Source of the DNA: Tricholoma matsutake
Taxonomy: Eukaryota; Basidiomycota; Agaricomycetes; Agaricales; Tricholomataceae
DNA: 64,000 nucleotides
Direction: 5' to 3'
Assembly (NCBI GenBank): GCA_026075535.2
Contig: AP026547.1
Span: 6,820,001 to 6,884,000 of the forward strand
In this document: in pieces, positions 1 through 11,997 of the stretch
Layout of the letters: each line of letters begins with the position of its first letter
Position numbering within the stretch: the stretch's first letter is position 1
Made by a program: the position numbers and the translations under genes
The notes under the pieces: generated by a model
What the model was told of the DNA's origin: nothing
Seen by the model: the letters and a program-made list of their open reading frames with translations, nothing else
Database searches by the model: none

Positions 1-1589
1 TTCATTGAGTTAAACACTAGGTGTGACGATCTCGCGCATTTACTGCAATTCTTCAACCTGTGAGGCCTTCGGCTTTATTTTCGAAGGCCTCTTTACCTCA
101 ATTGAGAAAGCCATGCATCACAAAGTCAAGTTCAAGGTTTTTGATCCAGTCGCTGGCAATCTCCTTGCAGTCCTACTCGATATGGAGGCAGCACAAGTCC
201 AAGGACTTGGTGATGCCATTCTTCGGCTACAGATGAATGAACCCAGCAAGAGCGGCATCTCCGAAAATGATCCTAACATGCTAGTTCAGTATCTTGTCAA
301 ACTGTGCACAGTCCATTTCGAGAGGTATGCTGTCCTCATTATCAATATAGTATCTTGTGAATCTTATCAACCTACCCCAAATAGACAGACCAGTGAGCTT
401 GCAGAAGCGGTCAGCTCCAATGTGGTAGAATACCTCAACAAAATCCAAGCTCTTTCCTCACCAGAGGATATCGCCGCATGGCATGGATTTTGCAAAGCTC
501 ACCCTAGCGAGAAACTCAGAAGTATGATACACATTTGTATTCTCCACATCAATTGCTGCTAACTGAACTGTTTATCAGATTGGTATGCACACAAGATCAT
601 GTACCCTTGGTTGTTGCCCGGCTTCAACAAAACTCTTTCTCGGATTCTGTGTGAATTTTGGGACCTCACACCAAACCACACCAATCTCGTTGAAACGGCT
701 CATGCTGGGACTAACCGCCACACAGCAATCAACCTCCGGCCATTGGAAGCCATCCAACGGTATGTGTTCTGGAAAATCAAGGCAATGCACCAAACTCATT
801 TGTTAATAAATGCACAAGCATTGGACGAGTCCACTGCTGCATCAATTGCCACTGCGAACACCATGTGCATCCATCGCAATCCCCATAACTCCGAGGTTGA
901 CCATGCCAAATGAGCAGTTACTTGCTGAACTAACAATGCTCGATGATGTGCTGTCCATAATGACTTAGATTCCAACATTGACCATGTACGTGACCAAATA
1001 TCAGCAGCGGTGCATACTCAGAAAGAGTTGAAGGCAAAACTGAAAGACTTGAACAAGAAGAAGAAAGGAGTAGGGAGGACACTGAGGCACAACAGATCCA
1101 GGTGGCGGTATGATAGCATTGAGATACCAACTATCCGTGGCCTGAATACTGTATCTGTTGGGACACAAGGTAAGTAATCGCCCCAGTCGAGACCAGCAAC
1201 CTATGATTGTCATTCTTCAGGAATCGAGGCTCGTCTGCAATCTGCATCCTCGATTGGCACTCCACAATCCTATTCACCTCGCATACCAATTCAAGCTCCT
1301 GGCCTGAGCCCTAGCAGCGACATCATTATTTCCCACTCTGGTACTTCCAAATCAGTTCAGATTCGACAACTACAACTCGAAGTTGGATTTGCTCTGGTGG
1401 CATTTCCTCATGACAATGTCATTCTTGGCTCACAACTGCAGAACATGACCTTGGCCTTCTCTAACCTCGTCATTTGCTGGTCATGCTCACATTCAAGAAG
1501 CTCCTGAGTACACGATGGCAGTGCCTGATCTTGATGCATTGGAAGCTCAGTTGGATGAATTGTATGGACCGAGGATGTTCTCCGCTTGA
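1..1589 (+). pseudogene. 3' part of a decayed, spliced transposase-like gene (Agaricomycete family)
   Basis: The gene enters from before the window. Exon 1 (about 23-326) reads as a conserved domain with a phrase DMEAAQVQGLGDA and ends at LCTVHFER, followed by a GT-AG intron. Further exons (about 386-520, 579-758, 819 on) carry WYAHKIMYPWLLPGFNK and VETAHAGTNRHTAINL. The last exon (about 1222 on) ends PDLDALEAQLDELYGPRMFSA and a stop at 1587-1589. A basic coiled-coil-like stretch (KELKAKLKDLNKKKK) lies near 1020-1080. The pattern resembles transposase-like proteins common in Agaricomycete genomes, possibly Mutator-like; this is from memory and the exact superfamily is uncertain. After VDHAK two TGA codons stand where CGA (Arg) would fit, so this copy is probably dead. 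Confidence 0.5.
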
Positions 1590-2503
1590 TACAAGCACAT
1601 ATTTACTCCCTAGATAACTGCTAGCTGCTTGTCATAGTACAGGACCCTGATTGATAAAGGCTGTGGCTCTAATAGTTGACCAGGTCACCATATTCGACCT
1701 TTTGACCTTTCAACGTTGTTCGGAATACATGTACGCAACCTGTTCAAAGCAGAACAAACATTCCCAATCATGATCTGTTTCCCCACTTCAGTTATTCACC
1801 TGAATTTGTAGCTATTCACAGAGAAAAACAGCTATTTACAGGTAAGTTTAGTTGTTCAGACCTCCCATACCAATAGCTGAATAATGAACATTACTAAAGG
1901 TAATAGTACTCGGTCCGGCAATCCCACCAAACAAAGTGTGACAGAGAAAACAGTATTGCCATTTTTGGAAATCACTCCTTATCACCACTGATTTACCAGT
2001 GATCGAGTGTGCACCACACTCGATCTAAGTTATCTAGTACATGAATCGTTGTAGTAACAATTTATTTGTCTATGTAGAGATGAGTGTATGAGTAAGTTAT
2101 TGTAAGAATGTCAAAAGAGCAATAATTATAATTTATAATGTATAATAAGCTTGAGAATCTGGCTAACAATCTTCCATATCAGCATCCTCGACATCCTCCA
2201 TTGCCTGCACTGTGATAGCCATTTTTCATACTTCTGATCAATTTCTCTGGAGCAGATTTTTCTTAAAGCTCTCTCGTCTTGAGATATCATGTTTAAACAA
2301 GCAGTATTTGAAGAATGATATCCATTTTTAAAATTTCACTCTGGAGACTTTGATTATACTAACATTCCCATTATTTTTCTCCATACAAACTATTTTCAGA
2401 AAGTGGTGTAGAGTGACATAACTATGACTACCACTCCTTCACACTACTGTTGGAGTTTAAAATTATGGAGCATTGCCTGACCCCATAATTACTGTTTCCT
2501 GTA
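1590..2503. other. AT-rich non-coding flank of the transposase-like gene
   Basis: No open frame of note. The stretch 1785-1860 has three variants of a gttattca / gctattcaca motif. The string ctcggtccggcaatccca near 1912 has a loose counterpart (cctcgccggacccca) near 8003. It may hold the 3' terminus of the upstream element; I could not define the end. Confidence 0.3.
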
Positions 2504-2828
2504 CTATGGTGCCCAACAGGTCTGAATTCTCCCATGGTGTCTGAATTTTGATTTTCTTATTTTATTGTCTTGCGCTATCCCTCCAGAGTTTTACAGGATT
2601 TCATCGCATAGTACCTATGCATCTATATGCAATTTTACTAAGGAATACAAAATGTAGGAGCAGTCGAGAAATAGTAGCTGGAGTGATCAGTCAGTGACTT
2701 TGATGTAAGTACCTTGCTCACAACTTCATACTCCACTCCAAGGGCTCAGAAAAAAAATGCAGGCTATCTATACTGAAATGAAACACAGGCACATACCCAC
2801 TTTTAGTCCACGGTGCAGTGTGCCTGTG
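2504..2828 (+). repeat. Left inverted arm of foldback element
   Basis: Pairs with 3567-3890 in reverse complement. The ends ctatggtgccca (left) and ctatggcaccca (right, complement) differ mainly by transitions. Confidence 0.85.
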
Positions 2829-3566
2829 TTTTGGAGGAAGGAAAGGAAGTGTGACAAAACATGTTGAGGTTCAGGCTCTGCCAGAAACATATTGACACGT
2901 TCAAGTTTTTGTACTGCATGCATGCCAGAGCTCACGCGCAATGAGACCGAGGAACTACTCAAAGAGGGCTGCCATCGCCTTGTCCGTGAGAAGCGCAATG
3001 GCATTAAGTGTTCAGTCGTGCTTACAGGTGGCGAATTGACACAAACAGCACTACCCAGCCCCAAATTTTGGACAATTCATCACATATCCCTTCGGCATCT
3101 CAAGCTTCCATTCCTGTATCACACTTCCCACTCACCGCTAATGTCACAAACCTGTCAATTGCTGGTCCAAGTGCATCACACAGCACTTTCACTCCTGTCC
3201 CACCATATCATCCCCAATTCAATTTCTACCCCCGGGAACACTTCATCACCATTACAACACCCATCAGTCTCCATTCTACCCACCTGCACACTAGCTTTCA
3301 AACATACATTCACCTCCCCAGCCCATAAGCACCAATTTAGATCATACCCAATCCTATAACTCATTTCAAGTTAATCCTCAGTAGATATTACATTTATTTC
3401 ATCTTTTAGGTCATACCTTTCTACATAGTTGTACATACCTCAATTCAAATAGTTGCTCTGGTTTTGCATGTAATGTGGCCATTGATGATGCAGTGCACGA
3501 GCAGAGAACAAATCTGATTGTGACAAAGTGTGACAAAAGAGACAAAATCTCCTCTCCCCTCCCAAG

Positions 3567-3890
3567 CACAGGCACACTGCACTGGGAGCTCAAAGTGAGT
3601 ATGTGCCTGTGTTTCATTTCAGTATAGATAGCCTGCATTTTTTTTCTGAGCCCTCAGAGTGGAGTATGAAGTTGTGAGCAAGGTACTTACATCAAAATCA
3701 CTGACTGATCACTCCGGCTACTATTTCTTGACTGCTTCTACATTTTGTATTCCTTAGTAAAATTGCATATAGATACATGGGTACTATGCAAGAAATCCTG
3801 TAAAACTCCAGAGGGATAGCACAAGACAATAAAATAAGAAAATCAAAATTCAGACACCATGGGAGAATTCAGACCCATTGGGTGCCATAG
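3567..3890 (-). repeat. Right inverted arm of foldback element
   Basis: Reverse complement of 2504-2828. At its inner edge is a further short inverted repeat (cacaggcac ... gtgcctgtg, 3567-3612). Confidence 0.85.
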
Positions 3891-3892
3891 TA

Positions 3893-4166
3893 AGTATTTC
3901 TCTCAAATGTAAAACCTAAAACCATTGCAGAATTGTGTTCCAAAGAGGTTCTAGGTGCTCGATCATTTAATTCTCAAAGAGGTGGGAAGTTATTGGGTTT
4001 AGATCAATCATATACCCATTTTTAGCAATACCTGTAAATCAGCCTGAAACACTCGTTGCAACTCTAATAACTTTCCTCCTCCATTAAAACTGAGTGATCA
4101 AGCACCTAGAGCTTCTTCATAAAACAAATTTCTATTGACTTTAGGTTTTACATTTGAGAGAACTCT
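3893..4166. mobile_element. 274-bp MITE with TA duplication, adjacent to the foldback element
   Basis: Inverted termini share the core ctctcaaatgtaaaacctaa (left, from about 3900) with its complement ending near 4160. Inner complementary pieces ggtgctcgatca and tgatcaagcacc extend the pairing. TA flanks both sides (3891-3892 and 4167-4168); the left TA is also the right TA of the foldback element. No coding capacity. Confidence 0.75.
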
Positions 4167-4176
4167 TATGGGAAGT

Positions 4177-4259
4177 AGTAATTAGAGAAGTGGTAATTTG
4201 TGACAGCTTGTTACTCTTCAACCATGTGATGTGGTTGGATGTGAATGAGCCCTACCTTA
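4177..4259 (+). repeat. 83-bp dispersed repeat, copy 1
   Basis: Matches 8017-8098 in the same orientation, from agtaattagagaa to gagccctacctta, with a few substitutions and a 1-bp length difference. At one place this copy reads catgtg where copy 2 reads cacgtg, a CpG transition. It starts about 10 bp after the MITE. Confidence 0.8.
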
Positions 4260-6351
4260 CTGTCACATGACCTTATCATGTCACTCTTGACGGCTCGATA
4301 ATGGTGTTTGTGGACAACCCTAATTTGTCAAAAATAAATTCCCAAAATGGAAATTCCAAAAAAGGAAGGAAGGAAGGTCGACAGAATTTTCTGTTCACCT
4401 CGCAGTAATCATACATCTCACCATTTAATGAGTTGGGTCACTTTAGGTGAATGTATTTGTGCTTTTCCTGTGGAATACAGAATTGTTATTCTAGCTTGCA
4501 TAGGCTACACTTCAATTGCAAAGTATACACTAGCATCACACACCTGCAGGACTAGCAGATGGATAAAAACCTATTGAAATGTAGGATTGAGAAGCTGTCT
4601 TCAGTGTAATTAGTTTGGGATAAACACAAGAATGATAAGTAAAGGATGGATGAGTAACAGGAAAGTCAAAATGCAAGAAATCTGGAAAGTGTAAGAGTAG
4701 GATGAGGAGAGCATCCAAAATCTCAGAACCAAGCACACTGTATAGGCCTATTATAGTATATTAAGTATCAGAGAGAACTAGATAAATTGTGAGTGTCCTT
4801 GCAGTGGAACAGGAAAATCTGAGGGTGAGGCACTTCCAACTTGAAGATGCATGGAATTTCTAAAATGAAGGATCACAGATGGGAATTAATCATTGCAGGG
4901 AAGTGTAAACCACTCTATATGGGAATTAGAAAGCAAAAGAAAACAATAGAAAATGAGCTAAGGGCAGGGGAGATACGGTAGTCCGAAGATTTTCATTGAG
5001 AGTGTGGCTGTGCACACAACAAAACTGTGTTGCGTCGAGACCCAAATAACTCGAGAATTAAACTATCTGTCAGTGGGAATATCTGGAGTGCAGGTATGAA
5101 ATGCCACAAGTGTGGGCCCCAGGAATAGGAGAGAGAACAGTGAGACACCAAGACTTTCAGATCAAGAACAAATGAAAAGCAAAAGATGAGGTATCAAGGA
5201 GACCTGAGTGCATGCAGTAATGGAACTGACAATCACACCTAACATTCTGTCTGAAACATCCATGGTGGCAGACCCAGAATACATATATTGCAGGTGGTAG
5301 GCTAACAAGGCCAAATGCGGCCTCGATACTGGTGTGGGAACTCGATACTGGCTATTGAGACCACAAACACCATTACCGTGCCCTCTTGACAGGCTTCTCA
5401 GAATCTTCCCCCAAACCTTGGAAAATCTTATTTGCAATGTACTAGCAAATAATATTTTACATTGACTTTCTCACATATAACGAGTGCACCCATACAAAGC
5501 TGATGAATTCCCATCATCCCATTGTTGCAACCATCCATCTCGATCTACAAATATTGTTTGTGTCTGTAAGAGCTCTCACAATTTCCTATGGACTATAGAC
5601 TCAACTAGATTTTTGCTCAACAGGATTCATCTGGTTTATTTTATAGCTTTGCTACCTCATTCAGTTGAATCCTATGAGTGAGCAGGTGTTCCCATCTGTT
5701 TCTATCTGAGTCTGTTCCTTATCTGATGCAATACACACAGGCTTCATCGAATCGTTCAATCAACATTTGATTTTCATGGCCCTCCCACCTCTCCCTGTTT
5801 AATGTTGTATTAGTGTCTCATAGTCAAACAGTTGTAAATACATAAACAATTTTCTTTGTGGGACATTCACGGGGCACCATTTTACAAAGTACTGGTAAAC
5901 CCTTCTCAAAATGGGTATGCTCTGCATGAAATTTTGAAGTCAACACATGTTTATTGTGAGTCGAAGATCAGTTACTGACTACAATACTTCTGTCGCCCAT
6001 GACGAGGATGAAGAAATGCATAACAAGCAGCCTGGTACCAATGAAGATCTGGTGAGTCAATTGGCTGCCCATTCATCAACTGGAATAGAATGGTCTCATC
6101 AACAGCAGGTGGGATCCGAGCATATAAGTGGTCAAATTGTTCCTCCTTCTTCCACTCACTACAGCTGATGAGGTTCTTTTTCCCATCGGTAGAGGGCTGA
6201 TCATTGCATTCAGTACATGTAACCCTCGGTCATATCAATCAATCCTTACCTCTTTTAATGGCCTTAAGATTGCATTTCCACCACATTTTTTCTTGCATTT
6301 CATCCCTTTCATCAAATGGAAAAAACTGATTCAGTCAATACACAATATCAA
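4260..6351. other. AT-rich stretch without recognised genes
   Basis: Only short unconnected frames with no family resemblance, many stops in all frames and no clear splice chain. A 73-codon frame at 5947-6168 (acidic, His/Gln-rich) lies downstream of the minus-strand gene at 6352-7738 on the opposite strand; I see no support for it. The stretch is probably intergenic or old transposon debris. Confidence 0.5.
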
Positions 6352-7738
6352 CTACTGAGAGGCCAAGTCATACGTGTCAGTCATGGCAAGCACTGTATCT
6401 CCATCTGCCTGATTCTGAGCCTGCTCACACTCGAAGATCTCCCTCATCTTTGCCAAGTCATCACCATCATTATGCTCATAGCCATCAAGCACTTCCACAT
6501 TGAAACGTTCACATTGGAGAGCTCCATTACACTGGTGTGATGAGTGTCGAGTCGGGAGGTCACCGAGAACTTTGACCTTTGTGTCTTGTGTAGTACTGCC
6601 ATTTGATCCCCCTCCCCACGAATCTTGGTCCTATTGCAACAATCGTCACCCACAGGACTTTCAACATGGCAGTGTTACGTACCTCTGCCTTTAAGAATGC
6701 ATCCAGGCTCTTTGGGTTTCCCTTCTTGTTTCCCAGCAACCCAGCTTTGTCAGTGAAGTCTAGAACATATGCTGTCTCTACTTTGGGGACAGGCCAACAA
6801 ATAGGAACGCTATCGAGATGTTCAACAGCATCAACTTTAAACTTCCATGTGACAATAAACCTGCCATCACAATCTCTCTCCGGCTCATCATTGTCGGATG
6901 GGGAAGTTTCGAGAGCTGGAACCACATTGGTGCTCAAGTTGGGCTTTGCAGCTGGAGCCTCAAGCTCGATTTTGATGTTCGGAGGCAATGAGTGGCCTTT
7001 GGTTTCCACTTTGGGACTGTGGAGCATGACATTGTCACTAGCGAATCGTGTATTGGCTTCATCTTCACTGGAATCCAGGATCTCGATAACTTCCAGTTTG
7101 GATTTGGAGACTTGTTGTTTGGCCGGCCGAGTGTCGCAAGGTCGTTTCACTGTTCTCTTTTTGGCTGTCCCCTTCGCATTGACCAGCGAAATCTCAGTGT
7201 TGCTGTCATCTGAGATAACAATGATGTCGAGTTGTTTCGCTGCCAGCAACATGGTCTGTCAAAAATAATACTACATAATTGCATTCAGCATGACAAAAAA
7301 CAAACCAAACAAACCTGATCTGCCTTCACAGCTTCCAGCTCGACGCCAGAAGGCTTCATCTTCTGGGCTGAGGTGCTATCATGGTCTCGTATCAACACAA
7401 ACTTGAACTTCAGCAGCCCACCACACAACACTCACCTGTACATGTTTTCATCCGACTGCCTGCTCAAGTACTGCAGATAGAGCGCAAACTTCTCCACATT
7501 GATCCAGTCCATCATGTTGTCGCGACTGAGATAGTGGTTGTCAATGAGTTCAGGTGGCATCCCTATGGTTGCAACATAGTCAGATTCCACCTTGGAAAAT
7601 GAACAGGTAAGTACATTACACACCTAGCCAGACTTTGTATCCTTTCAGACTCTCCTCTGATATTCCCTTGAGTTGCTTCTTAACCAGTTCATGATCCAGA
7701 GCAGCCCTGGGGGCAGGATGAGGGTAAACAGGGTGCAT
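6352..7738 (-). CDS. Spliced gene of unknown function, Agaricomycete-type family
   Basis: Reading the minus strand gives about five exons with GT-AG introns. The start ATG (7738) opens MHPVYPHPAPRAALDHELV. Exon 2 has PPELIDNHYLSRDNMMDW. A short exon contains KPSGVELEAVKADQ, and a long exon (about 7252-6674) starts LLAAKQLDIIVISDDSN. The last exon (about 6633-6352) ends TDTYDLASQ and TAG. Two hydrophobic-acidic stretches (DIIVISDD and EVIEILDSSEDE) look like SUMO-interacting motifs (inference). A basic patch KKRTVKRP follows the first. The C-terminal exon has a Cys pair in HQCNGALQCERF. I recall similar proteins expanded in Agaricomycetes with no assigned function. The gene is flanked by the two 83-bp repeats, so it may belong to a mobile element. 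The frame is open throughout, unlike the decayed transposons. Confidence 0.6.
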
Positions 7739-10035
7739 GAAGCTGAGGGCGACGAGCAGCGGACATGTTGGACAATGCGCTGCTTTTCACTGCCATGGTA
7801 AACGGCCGGCAGGAACAAAAATGGTTAGTTCGCATCAAGCAGATATTCTATTACTTCCTAGAAGTGGCACCATGGCGGGCAGCAAGTTATTCGAACGGTC
7901 ACAATAGTTATTTGAACGAAAATGTAGCTATTGGAGGCCGGAAACACTGTTCGGAAGTGCGGACCGAATAACCCAATAACTAATACTACTATACTTATTG
8001 TACCTCGCCGGACCCCAGTAATTAGAGAAAGGTCATTTGTCACAATTTGTCACTCCTCAACCACGTGATGTGGTTGGATGTGAATGAGCCCTACCTTATG
8101 CGTCTTTGGAACGCAGCAAACGCAAATCTTTCAAAAGGAAAAGGTTGCGGTCAGAATCTTCGGAGCATGCCCCTGTTAGTCCCACAAACGGACAAGAAGT
8201 CTGAAGGGGAAAAACGAGACTACACCAAGGCACGCTAAGAGAGAGAATCGGAGGAGGGTGGGTGAAAAAATAGTGCAGACGCTGTCTGCCAGAATGAAGG
8301 TGGGAGAGAAGGAAAGACGTGTTCCGCCTTCTCATGCTTCTTAACTTCTGCTACGCACAGACCATGGTCTGGACACTTGAAAGCTTGATGGCGCAAAATC
8401 CACATCATGCTTACAAAGCCCGGACACAGCCCAGCTCGCAGGGCCTGATATTGAGTCACCATCACAACTGTCACCTCCCTTCGATTCTCCACGTTGAGCT
8501 TTCGGGGGCAAGATATCTATGAAAGACGCGGACCACAAGATAAGAACGATCACTAGCATTTTGACCATATTGAACATAGTAATGGGCCCAGTTAACACGA
8601 AGCAATCTGATGCGTTTGCTACAGACTGTTCTATGTAACATCGAGGGAAGCCTAACATCATCCGAGGGCTCCTCGTCTCCTTTGCCACTATATTCTTCTG
8701 TGGATGTACTAGAAATGTGCTTATTCGAAGGCACTCCACGCATCCACCAGAGATTCTCCTAAATTTCGATAAAATGAAGAAAATGCACCAGTCAATCGCA
8801 AGAAATGAGAATTGTCGCACATAAGATGAAAAATCGACAATGATGCCAACGAACTGGAGACTATTTATTTCCATCAACGTTGGAGCGACCCCATCCAAGC
8901 TCTCCAACCAAAAGGAAATAGCGAAGAGGTTCAGCATAAGGCGATCACAAAGGTAGAACTCGTGAACGGTCTCGCCTTAATACTGGTGACGATAGTTCGA
9001 GCAGTTGGAGCTCGGGGGGTGATCAGGATGCTCTTAACCAGTGACAACGCAATAACCCTATGACCTTCTCCCGCCAAAATTGGACTTGCAGGTCGGTGAC
9101 GTCTTCTGAAAGAATGTCTACCTTCGTACAAAAGCGATCTCATTGGCAAAAGTAGTAAATTAGAGTTTCGAACCTACGTACCTCATGTATATACCACGGT
9201 GCATGTCCCTTATATCTTCCTAGGCCCTATTAAAACGATCCACTCTACAACTTCTGTCTGAGGTTACGAAGACCGCGGCGATGATCACTGATACTAATGG
9301 GAGAAGAACGTCAGCATGTCAGTGAGCTTTACCTCTATGTTTCATCAATCGATCGTCCGTCACTCTTCGGGAGGAAGGTGATCCGGGAGCTATCAGAACG
9401 ACACGAGGTCAGAGCGTTAGAACCATCAGTTATGCTCGGTGGAGGCGATGACAGCGAACTGGTGAGCTTTGAAAGATTCTCGTGGCGTCTATAATTTGCT
9501 GATGGTACACAGATATAGTCGGGCCGTAATTAGATAAAATGCTTCCCGAAAAGAACTAGAGGATAAACAGGGGATGGACAGAGAGGGTAGATCGTAGTGA
9601 ATGTCGCAAGCAAGAAAATATGAAGATTGAATATGGATAGAAAGAGATTGAACAATAATGGTAATGATTGTGTGAGTCAATGCGAGGAACGTATTGTGGC
9701 AGCAGTTCAGAGAGGCGAATGAGGGTGCGTTACAAACTCGGAGGTGACGAGTTTGGACTGGAATATAAAACACATCGATTGTGCACCGGTGCAGCGGATG
9801 GAAGGTAGCGCAGGCGGGACGAGCACTAGGGCTGACCCAAGACAATCTAGGCAGGGTATGAGTACGGAATAAACCATAAAGATATTCCGATGTTATAACT
9901 ATGACAGTTTGGGGGAAATTTGATGTTGTACACGTGCGTGCGTTGATAATAACAGAGAAGCCATCCAGGGGGTATTGTTCTTTTGCCGCGTATGTGGGAG
10001 GGATGGCAGCTAGTACAGTACGTACAAAGAAGGAA
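7739..10035. other. Stretch without convincing genes between the unknown gene and the kinase
   Basis: Holds the second 83-bp repeat (8017-8098). Just before it (about 7885-7990) are several gttattcg / gttatttga motifs and a possible transposon end. A 198-codon minus-strand frame (8937-8341) has a hydrophobic run (VKMLVIVLILW) but no recognisable domain and an unlikely composition. 9489-10035 is the probable 3' untranslated side of the kinase gene. Confidence 0.45.
8017..8098 (+). repeat. 83-bp dispersed repeat, copy 2 (82 bp)
   Basis: Direct copy of 4177-4259. Contains the palindrome cacgtg that has become catgtg in copy 1. With copy 1 it brackets the spliced unknown gene, but the flanks show no obvious duplication. 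Confidence 0.8.
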
Positions 10036-11997
10036 TCATATTTCATTGGGAATGCTCAGTGAAAAGTATGGGTGACTGAGAGCATCCCGAACTGTTATGC
10101 GCTGTGCAGGATCAAAGGTAAGGAGCTTCTGGACCAAGTTCAAAAACTGCCGGTTGACGACATCGGTTGGTGGTATGACATCCTGCAGAAGTCTGAGTAG
10201 GATGAACGATGGACGGATATACAAGGGCACAAACCGATAAAGCACGAGTAGAGCGAACATCCTTTTTGCTTTGTCGAGAGGCCTTAGGTTTGGGCCAGTC
10301 AAGCTTTGCGCCCTCTTTGAAGAATTCAGGTTTGGACCGTGCACCAGCGCGGGCAAACCGATCCGGCATCTTCCCCATTACCATCTCCATCATTGCGAGA
10401 TGTTCTAGATTGTCGTGTGTCTGGAATAGTGCGATCCCCGTATAAAACTCAACGAGTATGCATCCGAGCGAGTATGCATCGCAAGGAAAGGACCAGCCAA
10501 GGCCTAAAAATCGGAGATTAAGTGGATGAACAATAGAAAAGACTCAGAACGAACGCACCAAGAATAATTTCTGGCGCACGATAATGTCGAGTAGACACTA
10601 CTGTAGAGTGATATTCCGTTTCAAAAGTCGCAGATCCAAAATCAATCAGCCGAATATCCGTCGATTCCAAAATCCTTTTAGATCTTGACGGAGCATTACG
10701 CTGCGACAGCAAGTTAGGGTGCACCCCAGACGAAGTCATGAGAAAAATAAACCTTCCCGGGGATGGCGACAGCCACCGTCCTGTAGTCATTGTGCACAAG
10801 TAAAATGTTTTCCGGCTTAAGATCAGTGTGGATCAAATGAAGATCATGTAAAACTAGAAGACGGCTGTTGAGTATGAAACTGTCCAGAATGCTCACACAA
10901 CTTACATGCGACGCTGCCAAGAAGTTGTCGAGCAAAATCTTGGATATGTTGGCGAGGAAAAGGTGCAAACTCGTTTTCTTTCAAAAAGTCATACACACAC
11001 ATTCCCAAAAGCTCTGAGACAATACATATGTGGTTTTTGTGGTCAAACCAATGTAGTAGATGTATGCATTTACTAGAAATAAACATCAGCTACTATCCCA
11101 CGGCAGCAAGCAGATATCCTCACTTCCGATTGAGAGGATCGCGTTCTTTGAGTTTCTGAAGAACTCGAACTTCAATCTTACTGGCATCGCGGTACTTTGG
11201 TATAGCCCGGATAATCTTGATCGCGACCCTGGCGTTTGTTTGGGTGTCTAGAGCTTCGACGACTTTTCCAAAAGTTCCTTGGCCCAACAGCCGGATCGTA
11301 CGATCTGTAAACAAGATTAGTAGTCCATCCAGAACCAGTCCTTGAATGACAACGAACAACGTCGATAGATTATATCATCGGGTACGATTATATAGTGGCC
11401 CTCTTTATCGTCGCAGGAGACGGGCCCCTTGGATGAACAAGATCAGCATGTTTCAACACTATGACCATCGAGCATACATACGTCATCTGTAGCAGCGGCA
11501 CTTCTGCTATCCCACGATTTTGTCTGGACTATGTGTTGCGTTTGCTGAATGCCGGTAACAAGCTTCTTGGGAGCGGGCGCACGGACCTCCTCTGGGTGTT
11601 CCCGTTTCCGCTTCTTGGGCGCCGGCGCCACGATTGCCGAAGATGAGGTCGAAGACAGTATTTGAGCTTCAGCAGCAGCTCTTGCCCTTGTTCTAATTGG
11701 AGCGGAATAAATAGGCGGTTGATAAGATGCAGAGAAAGCTCCAGTATTAGTCGTAGCGGGAGACATGGTTGGAGGGGGCGGAGTATCTTCGATGACGATG
11801 ACTTCCCGCAGCCTGCCATCACTGTCAAGCTCTTGCACCTCGCTGTAGCTAACAGTATATTGGTGCGCGCGTTTACGTTTGCGGGCCGTGACGGGTGGAG
11901 TGGGCATTGTGCTGGGACCAGGGTTTACACCATTCAATGAATGACGGGGGTAGAGGTGTGCCAGCAATTGCGGTGGCAGCTGGTGCACCGCCTGCAT
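10036..11997 (-). CDS. KNS1: LAMMER-type dual-specificity protein kinase (CLK/Kns1/Lkh1 family)
   Basis: Exon 1 (11997 to about 11480) encodes an about 170-residue low-complexity N-terminus with several Lys/Arg clusters (ARKRKR, KKRKRE) that could be nuclear signals. After an intron comes the family phrase CDDKEGHYIIVPDD, then the kinase domain: LGQGTFGKVVEA (P-loop), VAIKIIR (ATP Lys), HTDLKPENILL (catalytic loop; HTD replaces HRD as usual in this family), LIDFGSATF (DFG) and STRHYRAPEIILG. The signature is EHLAMMEMVMG near 10400-10370, equivalent to the EHLAMMERILG motif that names LAMMER kinases. The C-terminus ends DALSHPYFSLSIPNEI with its stop at 10036. Introns are short GT-AG. Known relatives phosphorylate SR splicing factors and affect growth, flocculation and stress responses; the role here is inferred. 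The domain looks complete. Confidence 0.9.

Larger units (their letters stand above)
2504..3890. mobile_element. Foldback element with about 325-bp inverted terminal arms and TA duplication
   Basis: The left arm (2504-2828) and right arm (3567-3890) are near-perfect reverse complements; both outer ends read CTATGG when oriented inward. A TA dinucleotide stands on each side (2502-2503 and 3891-3892), the target duplication of Tc1/mariner-type transposition. The 738-bp core has coding-like sequence on the plus strand: a frame with TRNETEELLKEGCHRLVREK near 2930-3010, then a Pro/Ser/Thr-rich frame (about 3025-3328) that starts after a possible splice acceptor. No transposase is visible, so the element is non-autonomous, and the core may be a captured gene fragment (inference). 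Confidence 0.8.

Noticed and set aside
5947..6168. 73-codon acidic frame
   Set aside because: Isolated, no splice context, no recognised domain.
6603..7268. 221-codon plus-strand frame
   Set aside because: Antisense shadow of the long exon of the spliced gene 6352-7738, which has good splice sites on the minus strand.
8341..8937. 198-codon minus-strand frame with a hydrophobic run
   Set aside because: No domain, no start context or splice chain supporting a gene, and an odd composition; kept only as a remark in the gap entry.
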